DNA from: Phocoena phocoena
Lineage: Eukaryota; Chordata; Mammalia; Artiodactyla; Phocoenidae
Length of the DNA stretch: 64,000 bases
NCBI RefSeq assembly: GCF_963924675.1
Contig: NC_089239.1
Coordinates: 5,941,001 to 6,005,000, forward strand
Reading direction: 5' to 3'
Under the pieces are notes generated by a model. That model searched no databases. It was not told the DNA's origin and was given only the letters and a program-made list of their open reading frames with translations. This document shows positions 10,109 through 21,600 of the stretch, one piece after another (positions within the stretch are counted from its first letter, which is position 1; the number at the start of each line of letters is the position of its first letter). The position numbers were made by a program, and so were the translations under genes.

Positions 10109-13100
10109 ATGGGAATAGGAACATACATATCGATAATTACCTTAAATGTAAATGGACTAAATGCTCCCACCAAAAGACACAGATTGGCTGAATGGATACA
10201 AAAACAAGACCCATATATATGCTGTCTATAAGAAACCCACTTCAGACCTAGAGACCCATACAGACTGAAGGTAAGGGGATGGAAAACTATATTCCATGCA
10301 AATGGAAACCAAAAGAAAGCTGGAGTAGCAATTCTCATATCAGACAAAATAGACTTTAAAATAAAGACTATTAGAAGAGACAAAGAAGGACACTACATAA
10401 TGATCAAGGGATCGATCCAAGAAGAAGATATAACAATTGTAAATATTTATGCACCCAACTTATGAGCACCTCAATACATAAGGCAAATACTAACAGCCAT
10501 AAAAGGGGAAATCGACAGTAACACAATAATAGTAGGGGACTTTAACACCCCACTTTCACCAATGGACAGATCATCCAAAATGAAAATAAATAAGGAAACA
10601 CAAGTTTTAAATGATACATTAAACAAGATGGACTTAATAGATATTTATAGGACATTCCATCCAAAAACAACAGAATACACATTTTTCTCAAGTGCTCATG
10701 GAACATTCTCCAGGATAGATCATATCTTGGGTCACAAATCAAGCCTTGGTAAATTTAAGAAAACTGAAATTGTATCAAGTATCTTTTCCGACCACAATGC
10801 TATGAGACTAGATATCAATTACAGGAAAAAATCTGTAAAAAATACAAACACATGGAGGCTAAACAATACACTACTTAATAACGAAGTGATCACTGAATAA
10901 ATCAAAGAGGAAATAAAAAAATACCTAGAAACAAATGACAATGGAGACACGACGATCCAAAACCTATGGGATGCAGGAAAAGCAGTTCTAAGAGGGAAGT
11001 TTATAGCAATATAATCCTATCTTAAGAAACAGGAAACATCTCAAATAAACAACCTAACCTTGCACCTAAAGCAATTAGAGAAAGAAGAACAAAAAAAACC
11101 CGAAGTTAGCAGAAGGAAAGAAATCATAAAGATCAGATCAGAAATAAATGAAAAAGAAATGAAGGAAACGATAGCAAAGATCAATAAAACTAAAAGCTGA
11201 TTCTTTGAGAAGATAAACAAAATTGATAAACCATTAGCCAGACTCATCAAGAAAAAAAGGGAGAAGACTCAAATCAATAGAATTAGAAATGAAAAAGGAG
11301 AAGTAACAACTGACACTGCAGAAATACAAAAGATCATGAGAGATTACTACAAGCAACCCTATGCCAATAAAATGGACAACCTGGAAGAAATGGACAAATT
11401 CTTAGAAATGCACAACCTGCCAAGACTGAATCAGGAAGAAATAGAAAATATGAACAGACCAATCACAAGCACTGAAATTGAAACTATGATTAAAAATCTT
11501 CCAATAAACAAAAGTCCAGGACCAGATGGCTTCACAGGAAAATTCTATCAAACATTTAGAGAAGAGCTAACACCTATCCTTCTCAAACTCTTCCAAAATA
11601 TAGCAGAGGGAGGAACACTCCCCAACTCATTCTACAAGGCCACCATCACCCTCATACCAAAACCAGACAAGGATGTCACAAAGAAAGAAAACTACAGGCC
11701 AATATCACTGATGAAAATAGACGCAAAAATCCTCAACAAAATACTAGCAAACAGAATCCAACAGTACATTAAAAGGATCATACACCATGATCAAGTGGGG
11801 TTTATTCCAGGAATGCAAGGATTCTTCAATATATGCAAATCAATCAATGTGATACACCATATTAACAAATTGAAGGAGAAAAACCATATGATCATCTCAA
11901 TAGATGCAGAGAAAGCTTTCAACAAAATTCAACACCCATTTATGATAAAAACCCTGCAGAAAGTAGGCATAGAGGAAACTTTCCTCAACATAATAAAGGC
12001 CATATATGACAAACCCACAGCCAACATCATCCTCAATGGTGAAAAACTGAAAGCATTTCCAATAAGATCAGGAACAAGACAAGGTTGCCCACTCTCACCA
12101 CTCTTATTCAACATAGTTTTGGAAGTTTTAGCCACAGCAATCAGAGAAGAAAAGGAAATAAAAGGAATCCAAATTGGAAAAGAAGAAGTAAAGCTGTCAC
12201 TGTTTGCAGATGACATGATACTATACAAAGAGAATCCTAAAGATGCTACCAGAAAACTACTAGAGCTAATCAATGAATTTGGTAAAGTAGCAGGATACAA
12301 AAGTAATGCACAGAAATCTCTGGCATTCCTATACACTAATGATGAAAAATCTGAAAGTGAAATCAAGAAAACACTCCCATTCACCACTGCAACAAAAAGA
12401 ATAAAATATCTAGGAATAAACCTACCTAAGGAGACAAAAGACCTGTATGCAGAAAATTATAAGATACTGATGAAAGAAATTAAAGATGATACAAATAGAT
12501 GGAGAGATATACCATGTTCTTGGATGGGAAGAATCAACATTGTGAAAATGACTCTACTACCCAAAGCAATCTACAGACTCAATGCAATCCCTATCAAACT
12601 ACCAATGACATTTTTCACAGAACTAGAACAAAAAATTCCACAATTTGTATGGAAACACAAAAGACCCCGAATAGCCAAAGCAATCTTGAGAACAAAAAAC
12701 GGAGCTGGAGGAATCAGGCTCCTTGACTTCAGACTATACTACAAAGCTACAGTAATCAAGACAGTCTGGTACTGGCACAAAAACAGAAAGATCAATGGAA
12801 CAGGATAGAAAGCCCAGAGATAAACCCACACACATATGGTCACCTTATCTTTGATAAAGGAGGCAGGAATGTACAGTGGAGAAAGGACAGCCTCTTCAAT
12901 AAGTGGTGCTGGGAAAACTGGACAGGTACATGTAAAAGTATGAGATTAGATCACTCCCTAACACCATACACAAAAATAAGCTCAAAATGGATTAAAGACC
13001 TAAATGTAAGGCCAGAAACTATCAAACTCTTAAAGGAAAACATAGGCAGAACACTCTGTGACATAAATCACAGCAAGATCCTTTTTGAACCACCTCCCAG

Positions 13101-13874
13101 AGAAATGGAAATAAAAACAAAAGTAAACAAATGGGACCTAATGAAACTTAAAAGCTTTTGCACAGCAAAGGAAACCATAACCAAGACCAAAAGACAACCC
13201 TCAGAATGGGAGATAATATTTGCAAATGAAGTAACTGACAAAGGATTAATCTCCAAAATTTACAAGCAGCTCATGCAGCTCAATAACAAAAAAACAAACA
13301 ACCCAATCCAAAAATGGGCAGAAGACCTAAATAGACATTCTCCAAAGAAGATATACAGACTGCCAACAAACACATGAAAGAATGCTCAACATCATTAATC
13401 ATTAGATAAATGCAAATCAAAACTACAATGAGATATTAACTCACACCAGTCAGAATGGTCATCATCAAAAAATCTAGAAACAATAAATGCTGGAGAGGGT
13501 GTGGAGAAAAGGGAACACTCTTGCACTGTTGGTGGGAATGTGAATTGGTACAGCCACTATGGAGAACAGTATGGAGGTTCCTTAAAAAACTAAAAATAGA
13601 ACTACCATATGACCCAGCAATCCCACTGCTGGGCATATACCCTGAGAAAACCATAATTCAAAAAGAGTCATGTACCAAAATGTTCATTGCAGCTCTATTT
13701 ACAATAGCCAGGAGATGGAAACAACCTAAGTGTCCATCATCGGATGAATGGATAAAGAAGATGTGGCATATATATACAATGGAATATTACTCAGCCATAA
13801 AAAGAAATGAAATTGAGCTATTTGTAATGAGGTGGATGGACCCAGAGTCTGTCATACAGAGTGAAGTAAGTTAG
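10109..13874 (+). pseudogene. L1 ORF2 (endonuclease and reverse transcriptase), broken
   Basis: ORF2p nicks DNA and reverse-transcribes L1 RNA. From ATG 10109 the endonuclease part reads with a TAA at about 10229 and later stops. The SDHNAMRLDI motif near 10790 is the endonuclease C-terminal D/H signature. The RT block is open from 11336 to 12808 (490 codons) with [24 protein letters not shown] and the catalytic FADDM at about 12203. Frames shift after 12808, and the Cys/His-rich C-terminus ([18 protein letters not shown]) is in another frame near 13490-13560. Length of about 1255 codons is close to a full ORF2, but it is not functional as read. Confidence 0.9.
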
Positions 13875-14290
13875 AAAGAGAAAGACAAATACCGTATGCT
13901 AACACATATATATGGAATTTAAGAAAAAAAATGTCATGAAGAACCTAGGGGTAAGACAGGGATAAAGACACAGACCTACTAGAGAATGGACTTGAGGATA
14001 TGGGCAGGGGGAAGGGTAAGCTGTGACAAAGCGAGAGAGTGGCATGGACATATATACACTACCAAACGTAAAATAGATAGTTAGTGGGAAGCAGCCACAT
14101 AGCACAGGGAGATCAGCTCGGTGCTTTGTGACCACCTAGAGGGCTGGGATAGGGAGGATGGGAGGGAGGGAGACGCAAGAGGGAAGAGAGATGGGAACAT
14201 TTGTATATGTATAACTGATTCACTTTGTTATAAAGCAGAAACTAGCACACCATTGTAAAGCAATTATACTCCAATAAAGATGTAAAAAAA

Positions 14291-14995
14291 AAAAAACGAA
14301 AAATAGAAATACCATATGACCCAGCAATCCCACTACTGAGCATATACCCTGAGAAAACCATAATTAAAAAAACACCACAACATTCATTGCAGGACTGTTT
14401 ACAACAGTCAGGACATGGAAGCAACCTAAGTGTCCACTGAGAGATGGATGGATAAAGAAGATGTGGGACATATATACAATGGAATATTACCTAGCCATAA
14501 AAAGAAATGAAATTGAGTTATTTGTAGTGAGGTGGATGGACCTAGAGTCAGTCATACAGAGTGAAGTAAGTCAGAAAGAGAAAAACAAATACCATATGCT
14601 AACACATACATATGGAATCTAAAAATAAAAAAAAGGTTCTGAAGAACCTAGGGGAAGGACAGGAGTAAAGACACAGATGTAGAGAATGGACTTGAGGACA
14701 CGGGGAGGGGAAGGGTAAGCTGGGACGAAATGAGAGAGTGGCATGGATATATATACACTACCAAATGTAAAACAGATAGCTAGTGGGAAGCAGCCGCATA
14801 GCACAGAGAGATCAGCTTGGTACTTTGTTCCCACCTAGAGGGGTGGGATAGGGAGGGTGGTGGGGAGATGCAAGAGGGAAGGGAGATGGAGATATATGTA
14901 TACATATAGCTGATTCACTTTGTGATACAGCAGAAACTAACACCATTGTAAAGCAATTATACTCCAATAAAGATGTTAAAAAATAAATTAAAATA
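14291..14995 (+). mobile_element. second L1 3' end directly behind copy A
   Basis: This repeats the last about 690 bp of copy A: accatatgacccagcaatcc at its start, the Trp-rich ORF2 end, the same 3'UTR with a g-rich stretch, and an end in tactccaataaagatgtt plus an A-rich tail. It differs from 13600-14290 at scattered positions, including small indels, so it is an older duplicate or an independent 5'-truncated insertion. Confidence 0.85.
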
Positions 14996-15074
14996 AAAAT
15001 AAAATAAATGGACATTAGAATCATGCAATCTTTAAAGACTGAAAGATTTATGAAAAAACTGAAAATCTGCAAGG

Positions 15075-15335
15075 CCGATCACTAGTACAGAAATTGAAAC
15101 AGTAATCAAAAAACTCCCCAAGACAAAAATCCAGGACCATATGGCTCCACAAGTGATTTCTATCAAACATTCAAAGAAGATTTAAAACCCATCCTTCTCA
15201 AACTCTTCCAAAAAACTGAAGAGGAGGGAATGCTTCCTAACTCATTTTACAAAGCGAACATCACCCTGATACCAAAACCAGAAAAACTGGCAACACATGT
15301 ACACAAAAAGAAAATTACAAAGGTATAGTGAAGTA
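15075..15335 (+). mobile_element. L1 ORF2 fragment (RT start)
   Basis: Phrases caggaccatatggctccac and ttctcaaactcttccaaaa, followed by ataccaaaaccagaaaaac, are the beginning of the L1 RT region. It stops abruptly near 15335 and is broken. Confidence 0.75.
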
Positions 15336-15875
15336 AGAAACAGTTCTTAAAGGGATTGTGCAGACTCACCTCGGTATTCTCCAGGGCCTACTTCAGAGGC
15401 AGCAGGCTGAAATGCTCAGTAAAGAGGCATATTTGCTTATCTTAAAGCTCTGGCCTAAGGGGCAGGCATATAATTTAACACATCTAGGGGCCTACTGAAA
15501 TACTCTCCAAAGACAGAGGCCAGTGGACACCTACTTTGTGCTCTATCCCTGCCTCTTTACAGGTCACTGGGATCTCCCAGGAAGGAGCTTGTGCAAGCAT
15601 GTAGCACCCAGGATTCTGAAATTCCCGCTTATACCCCTTGATCTCCTGGCTCTGGAGGCCAGTGGGACTTGCACTCATGACTCCCAGGGGGCTGTAATAA
15701 ACAGAAAGACAGTTTTGAGCTGGCAACCACCTCCAGGGCATAGCACCAAGACAGAAGACTGAAATATACCACAGGCCTTTCTATCCAACAGGCTTATTTG
15801 CTTTTCTTGAAGCTTCACCCTGAGGGGCAGCCTAACAAAAGAGCCCCATGAGGCAAAAACCAATAAAACTACAAG
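15336..15875. other. more GC-rich stretch between L1 fragments
   Basis: The composition is more balanced than the surroundings (tctcctggctctggaggcc; gactcccagggggctgtaat). Two open frames of about 80 codons lie on opposite strands but show no known motif. It may be part of an old L1 5'UTR, since an L1 body follows at 15880. I see no gene. Confidence 0.35.
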
Positions 15876-15879
15876 GAGA

Positions 15880-17540
15880 AACAGATGAATCTACTATAAT
15901 AGTTGGAGACTTCAACACCCCACTGTCAGGAATGGACAGATCCAGCTGGAAGAAGAAAATCAGTAAGGACACAGTTGAAATCCACAACATCATCAACTGG
16001 ATATAATTAACATCTACTCACTACTTCATTTAACAACAGGAGAATATACATTCTTCTCTCCTCACATGGAACCCAGATAGACCACATTCTGGGCCATAAA
16101 ACACACCTTACCAATATTTAAAAGAAGAGAAATCATACAATGTCTGCTCTCAGATCACAATGCCTTTAAACTAGAAATCAGCACTAGCAAAATAGCTGGA
16201 AACTTCCCCAATACTTGAAAATTAAACAACACACTTCTACATAACACATGAGTCAAAGAAGAAATATCAAGAGAAGTTTTAAAATATGCTGAATTAAATG
16301 AAAGAGGATATACAGTTTATCAAATCTATGTGATGCAGCAAAAGAGGTCCTTAAAGGAAAATTTCTAGCATTGAATGCATACATAAGAAAACAAGAAAGA
16401 TCTAAAATCAATCATATAAACTTCTACCTTATGAAACTAGAAAATGAACAGTAAATTAGTATCAATATGAAAAGAAAAAATAATTAACAGAGCAGAAATC
16501 AATGAACTTGAAAACAAAAATCAATACAGAAAATCAACAAAACCAAATGTGGATTCTCTGAAAAGATCAATAAAATGGAGAAGATTCTAACTGGGCTAAG
16601 AAAAAAGAGAGAAGACACAAATTACTAATATCAGACATGAAAGAGGGGACATCACTACAGATCCCATGGACATTAAAAAGATAATAAAGGGATAATATCA
16701 AAAATTCTATGCCAACAAATTTGATAACACTGATGAAATAAACCAAGTCCATGAAAGACAAAATATGACAAAATTCACACAAAAATAAACAATATGAATA
16801 GCCTATATTTATTAAATAAATTGAATCAATAATTAATAACCTTCCATAACAAAAAGCACTGGTCCAGCTGGATATTCTGGTGAATTTTATCAAACATTTA
16901 AGAAAGAAATCATACTAATTCTCTACAATTTCTTTCAGAAGTTAGAAGTAGAGTGAATACTTCTTAACACATTTTATAGGCCAGCATTACCCTAATACAA
17001 AACACAAAGACATTACAAGAAAAGAAAACTACAGACCAATATCTCTCATGAATGAAGATGCAAAAATCTTCAACAAAATATTAGCAGATCAATTCCACCA
17101 ACGTATAAGAAATATACACCACAACCATGTGAATTTTGTCTCAACTATGGAAGAATTGTTTAACATTTGGAAAATCAGTTAATGTAATCCATCACAAACC
17201 AACAGGCTAAAGAATAAAAATCATATGATCATACCACAGTTACAGAAAATTATATGACAAAACTGAATAGGCATTTATGATAAAAGACCATCAGAAAGCT
17301 GTTAATAAAATAAAACTTCCTCAACTTGATAAAGAATATCTTTAAAAAAAAAAACCTACAATAACATTATGCTTAATGGTAAGATTAGAAGCCTTCTTGC
17401 TAAGATCGGGAACCAAGCAAGGAAGTCCTCTCTCACCATTCCTTTTTAACATCATATTGGAAGAAACGATGAGAAAATAAAAAGTACATAGATTGGAAAG
17501 GAAGAAATAAAACTGACTTTGGGAGTAATGATAGCATCAT
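15880..17540 (+). mobile_element. degenerate L1, endonuclease to RT
   Basis: It starts with the L1 endonuclease phrase atagttggagacttcaacac and passes the 'gatcacaatgcctttaaac' site, the RT entry (ggtccagctggatattctgg) and the aaccaagcaaggaagtcctc region. Many stops and indels indicate an older subfamily than copies A-C. Confidence 0.8.
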
Positions 17541-17559
17541 GATTGCATAATATGTCTCT

Positions 17560-20500
17560 CTTTTTGGCTCCTCTGTTCAACAACTAAATTTTGGCATCCA
17601 TCTATGAACAAAAGCACCTCTGTGGAAGTTGTAGGATCAAGCACCATACACCAAGGGACCCAGGAAGAGTCTTTCCCACCTGTGCATCAGGTAATAGGCA
17701 GACAGACCTCAGTATAGGCTGTGGAAGAAGCAGGAGCCAGTGAATAGGCCTCAGCCTCTCTTGGTTGTAGTCAGGGAAAACTTGGAGAGTGCTGACTTGG
17801 GCAGACACTCATGGACAAGAGAGCCTTGCAGAAGTCCGACCTTCCTGGTAATAGATGCCTGAATTCCTTTGGAGCAAATATATAAATAAATAAGTTTGGA
17901 CACATTGGAAAGGGTAAGAGTAACTTTGCCAGCACCACCCCTCCCTCAATGTGACACAGCATGGGGCTGAACTAGCCAGCAGTGACCTCTCAGGGGAAAG
18001 GGAAAGCAGTGAGTGAGTGCAAAGCTAACCCAGCTATACAGGACATAGCTGGAGAAATCTATTTCTTTCCCATAGCACCCAGAGTACCGAGACAGCACCT
18101 CTAAGACTGGGGGACAGATATCAGGAAAGAGGCTGATAAGAATATCAAAGCGCATTAAAGGGACATGGTTCCTGATGAATGCTTTCAGTACTCCAGCAGA
18201 AAGCCTGTCCATGAGGTGCTGTGAGAACTTCACCCAAGGATCCCACCACCACCTGACCCACAGGCACCTCCAATGCCCCAAGTGCTAAACCAACAACTCC
18301 CCCCACTTTGTGGCCTGCTCTTTGTATGCAAATTTGAGTTCAGTGGCAAGAGCAAGGTCTGATAGACATGGGGTGCCCTCAGAAAATCGGGCCAGTGTCC
18401 TTGGGCAAAGGAGAAAGCACAAACATGAGCTGTAGCACACCTTCTGGAAAACAAAAGAGAGGTTTCCAGCAGCTGGTTTAGTGAGTTTTTAAGAATCATA
18501 GAAGACACACAAACTTAAAATTCTGCCACAAAATGGAACAAGAAATGTGGAGCAGAGATATCCATAAAGTTGGAGAAAGACCTAGACATAAGCAAGACCA
18601 GTGAATAAAATCTCCCACCTGAAGACAACTAGTAAAGATTTAAGGAAGTGACTACTATTTCAAATATAAAAAAAGCAATGCAAGACTGCAAGGAATATAA
18701 AGAATCAAGGAAGTATGTCATTACCAAAAGATAACAGTAATACTCCAGTAACTGAACACAAAGATACTGAATTTATCAATTTAGCTAATAAAGAATTCAA
18801 ACTAGCTGTTTTTACAAACTCAACTGCCTACAAGAATCAACAGACATACAAGTCAATAAAATCAGGATAAACACGTGGATAAAATGAGAAATTTAACAAA
18901 GAGGTAGAAACGATAAAAAAGGACCAAAAAGAAATTCTAGAGATGAAGTATGAAATAAATAAAAAGAAAAATGCAATAGGTCATCTACAGCAGAATAGAC
19001 CAAACAGAAGATAGAATTGGTGATCTAAAGGACAGGAATTTTTAAATAACCCAGTCAGTGTAGCCAAAGAAAAAATACTGAAAGAGAGAAAACAAATCAT
19101 ATGTGAACTACGGGAAACCATCAAACATACAGATATTAGAATAACTGGAGTTCCAAAAGGAAAAAAGAGAGGAATGGGGGCAGAAAGTCTATTTAAAAAA
19201 ATAATAGCTGAGAACTTCCCAAACTTGGGAGAGACTGAAACATCCAGTCACAAAGCAAATACATCACTCCATTATCTCAATGCAAAATGACCTTCTCCAA
19301 GATGTATTATAATTACATTGACAAAAATCAAAGACAAAGAGAGAATCGTAAAATAAAGCAAGAGAAAAAAAATGACTGTAATCTACAGATAGAAACCCAG
19401 TAGGTACAGGCCAGGACAGAATAAAATGATATATTCAGTGTGTTGAAAGAATGAAAAAGTCAGTCAAGAATACTTTAACTGGCAAACATATCCTTCAAAA
19501 GTAAAAGAGAAATAAAAACTCTCCGAGACAAACAAGAACTGAGGAAATTCATCACCACTATACCTGCCTTACAAGAAATGCTGAAAGAATTTCTTCCACC
19601 TGAAATAAAAAGATGATAATTAGTAACATGAAAACATACAACACATTCATAAAGGTAAATACACAGATTTTAAAATCTAAATCTGTAAGGGAATGGTGTG
19701 TTAACTACTGAACAACAGTATACAGGTTAAAGGGTAAAAGTATTAAAATAACTATACTTACTATAATTTGCTAACATATGCACAATATGAAAAGAGGTAA
19801 ATTTTGACATCAAAAACAAAAAAGGGTGAGATAGTAGGGTAGAGCTTTTGTGTGTGATCCAAGTTAAGTTACAATCAGCTTAAAATGGACTGTTTTATCT
19901 ATAAGATGCTTTATGTAAACCTCATGGTAGCCATGTAGCAAAAACCTATAGTAGATTCACAAAGGATAAACAGAGGGCAATCACAGCATACCACATGGAA
20001 AATCATGAATTCATAAAGAGGCAAAAAGAGAAGGAAAAAAAGAATAAGGGAACTGAAACAAACAACAAAAAAACAGCCAAAAAGTAATGAAAGAGATGGC
20101 ATTACTAAGCACTTACATATCAATAGTTACCCTAATACATGAAATTAATTAATCAGTCAAAGGTCAGAGTGGCTGAATGGATGAAAAAACAAGACCCAAC
20201 TAAGTCTGCCTTCAAGAGAATCACATAGCCTCAAAGAGATGTAAAAATATCCCGTGTAAATGGAACCCAAAAGAAAGAGGGAGTAGCTATACTTATATCA
20301 GACAAAAAAAGGCTTTAAGCCAAAAAATGGTAACAAGACAAAAGGAAGATCATTATATAATTATAAAGTGGTCAACTCTGCAAGATATAACGATTGTGAA
20401 TATACACACCCAACATCAGAGCACCTAATATACTAAGCAAATACTGAAAGGAGAAATTGACAACAAGACAATAATAGTAAGACACTTCAATACTCCACTT

Positions 20501-20960
20501 TCAACATGGAAAGATAATCCAGACAAAAAACCACAAAGAAATGCTGGACCTGAGCTATACTTTATACCAAATTGACCTAACAGATATATATAGAACATTC
20601 CACCCAAGAGCAGCAGAATACATATTCTTCTCAAGTGTACATGGAACACTACCAAGGATAGGTCATATAAGCCACAATACAAATTTTAGCAAATTTAAGA
20701 AAATTGAAAACATACAAAGTATCTACTTGACCAACACGATATGAAACTAGAAATCAACAGCAGGAAAGCTGGAAAATTCACACACATGTAGAAATTAAAC
20801 AACACACTCCTGAACAAACAATAGATCAAGAAAGAAATTAGAAAGGACATTTTAAAATCTTAAAACAAATAAAAATGGAAACAACACAGACAAAAACTGG
20901 GGTTCTGTAAAAGCAGCTCTTAGAAGTTTATAGCAATAAATGCATATATTAAGAAAGTAC
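17560..20960 (+). mobile_element. older L1: 5'UTR, ORF1 and endonuclease part
   Basis: Bases 17560-18530 are GC-richer and look like an L1 5'UTR. 18540-19620 holds a decayed ORF1 (agatattagaataactggag, ..., agctgagaacttcccaaac), and 19700-20950 the endonuclease region (aatggatgaaaaaacaagac, ..., acattccacccaagagcagc). Near 20960 the sequence jumps to a late ORF2 segment, so the RT part is deleted. Confidence 0.75.
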
Positions 20961-21600
20961 AAATAATCCCAAAATTTATAAGGAACCATAAAAGACCCAG
21001 AATTGCCAAAGCAACCCTAAGGAAAAAGAACAAAGTGGGAGGCATAATCCTCCCAGACTTCAGACAATATTACCAAGCCACAGTAATCAAAACAGTGTGG
21101 AATTGGCACAAAAACAGATATATCAATCAATGCAACAGAATAGAGAGCCCAGAAATAAACCCACACAGTTACAATCAATTAATCTTTGACAAAGGAGGCA
21201 AGAATATACCATGGGAAAAAATACAGTCTCTTCAGCAAGTGGTGCTGGGAAAGTTGGACAGCTTCATGTAATGAATGAAGTTAGAACACAGCCTCAAACC
21301 ATAAAAAAATTAAACTTGAAATGCCTTAAACACTTAAACATAAGCCTAGAAGAGATAACAGGCAAAACATTCTCTGACATAAAGCATACCAATGTTTTCT
21401 TAGGTCAGTCTCCCAAGACAATAGAAATAGAGACAAAATAAACAAATGAAACCTAATCAAACTTACAAGCTTTTGCACAGCAAAAGAAACCATCAACAAA
21501 ATGAAAAGAAAACCTACAGAATGGGAGAAAATATCTGCAAACCATGTGACCAACAGGGCTTAATTTCCAAAATATACAAACAGCTCATAAAACTAAATAT
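20960..21600 (+). mobile_element. L1 ORF2 C-terminal fragment
   Basis: The frame 21035-21271 reads [20 protein letters not shown], the conserved ORF2 segment after the RT, followed by [20 protein letters not shown]. It ends where a new L1 copy begins at about 21600. It may be the 3' part of the copy at 17560 after an internal deletion. Confidence 0.8.

Larger units (their letters stand above)
8972..14290 (+). mobile_element. L1 retrotransposon, nearly complete, 5'-truncated (copy A)
   Basis: The copy starts in the 5'UTR just before ORF1, matching the second copy at 37785 from its position about 39535 onward. It runs through ORF1 (9157-10080), a short spacer, ORF2 (10109-about 13874) and a 3'UTR ending in caataaagatgt plus a poly(A) at 14283-14294. 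It is about 5.3 kb and antisense to ADAM32, in the 23-kb intron between 25304 and 1994. Few frame breaks relative to neighbouring copies mark it as one of the younger L1s here. I found no secure target-site duplication; a short 'agaaatac' occurs at both ends. Confidence 0.93.

Noticed and set aside
11929..12387. Minus-strand frames opposite L1 RT (also 22526-22960 and 43039-43410)
   Set aside because: These similar translations in three places simply reflect the shared L1 RT sequence read backwards.
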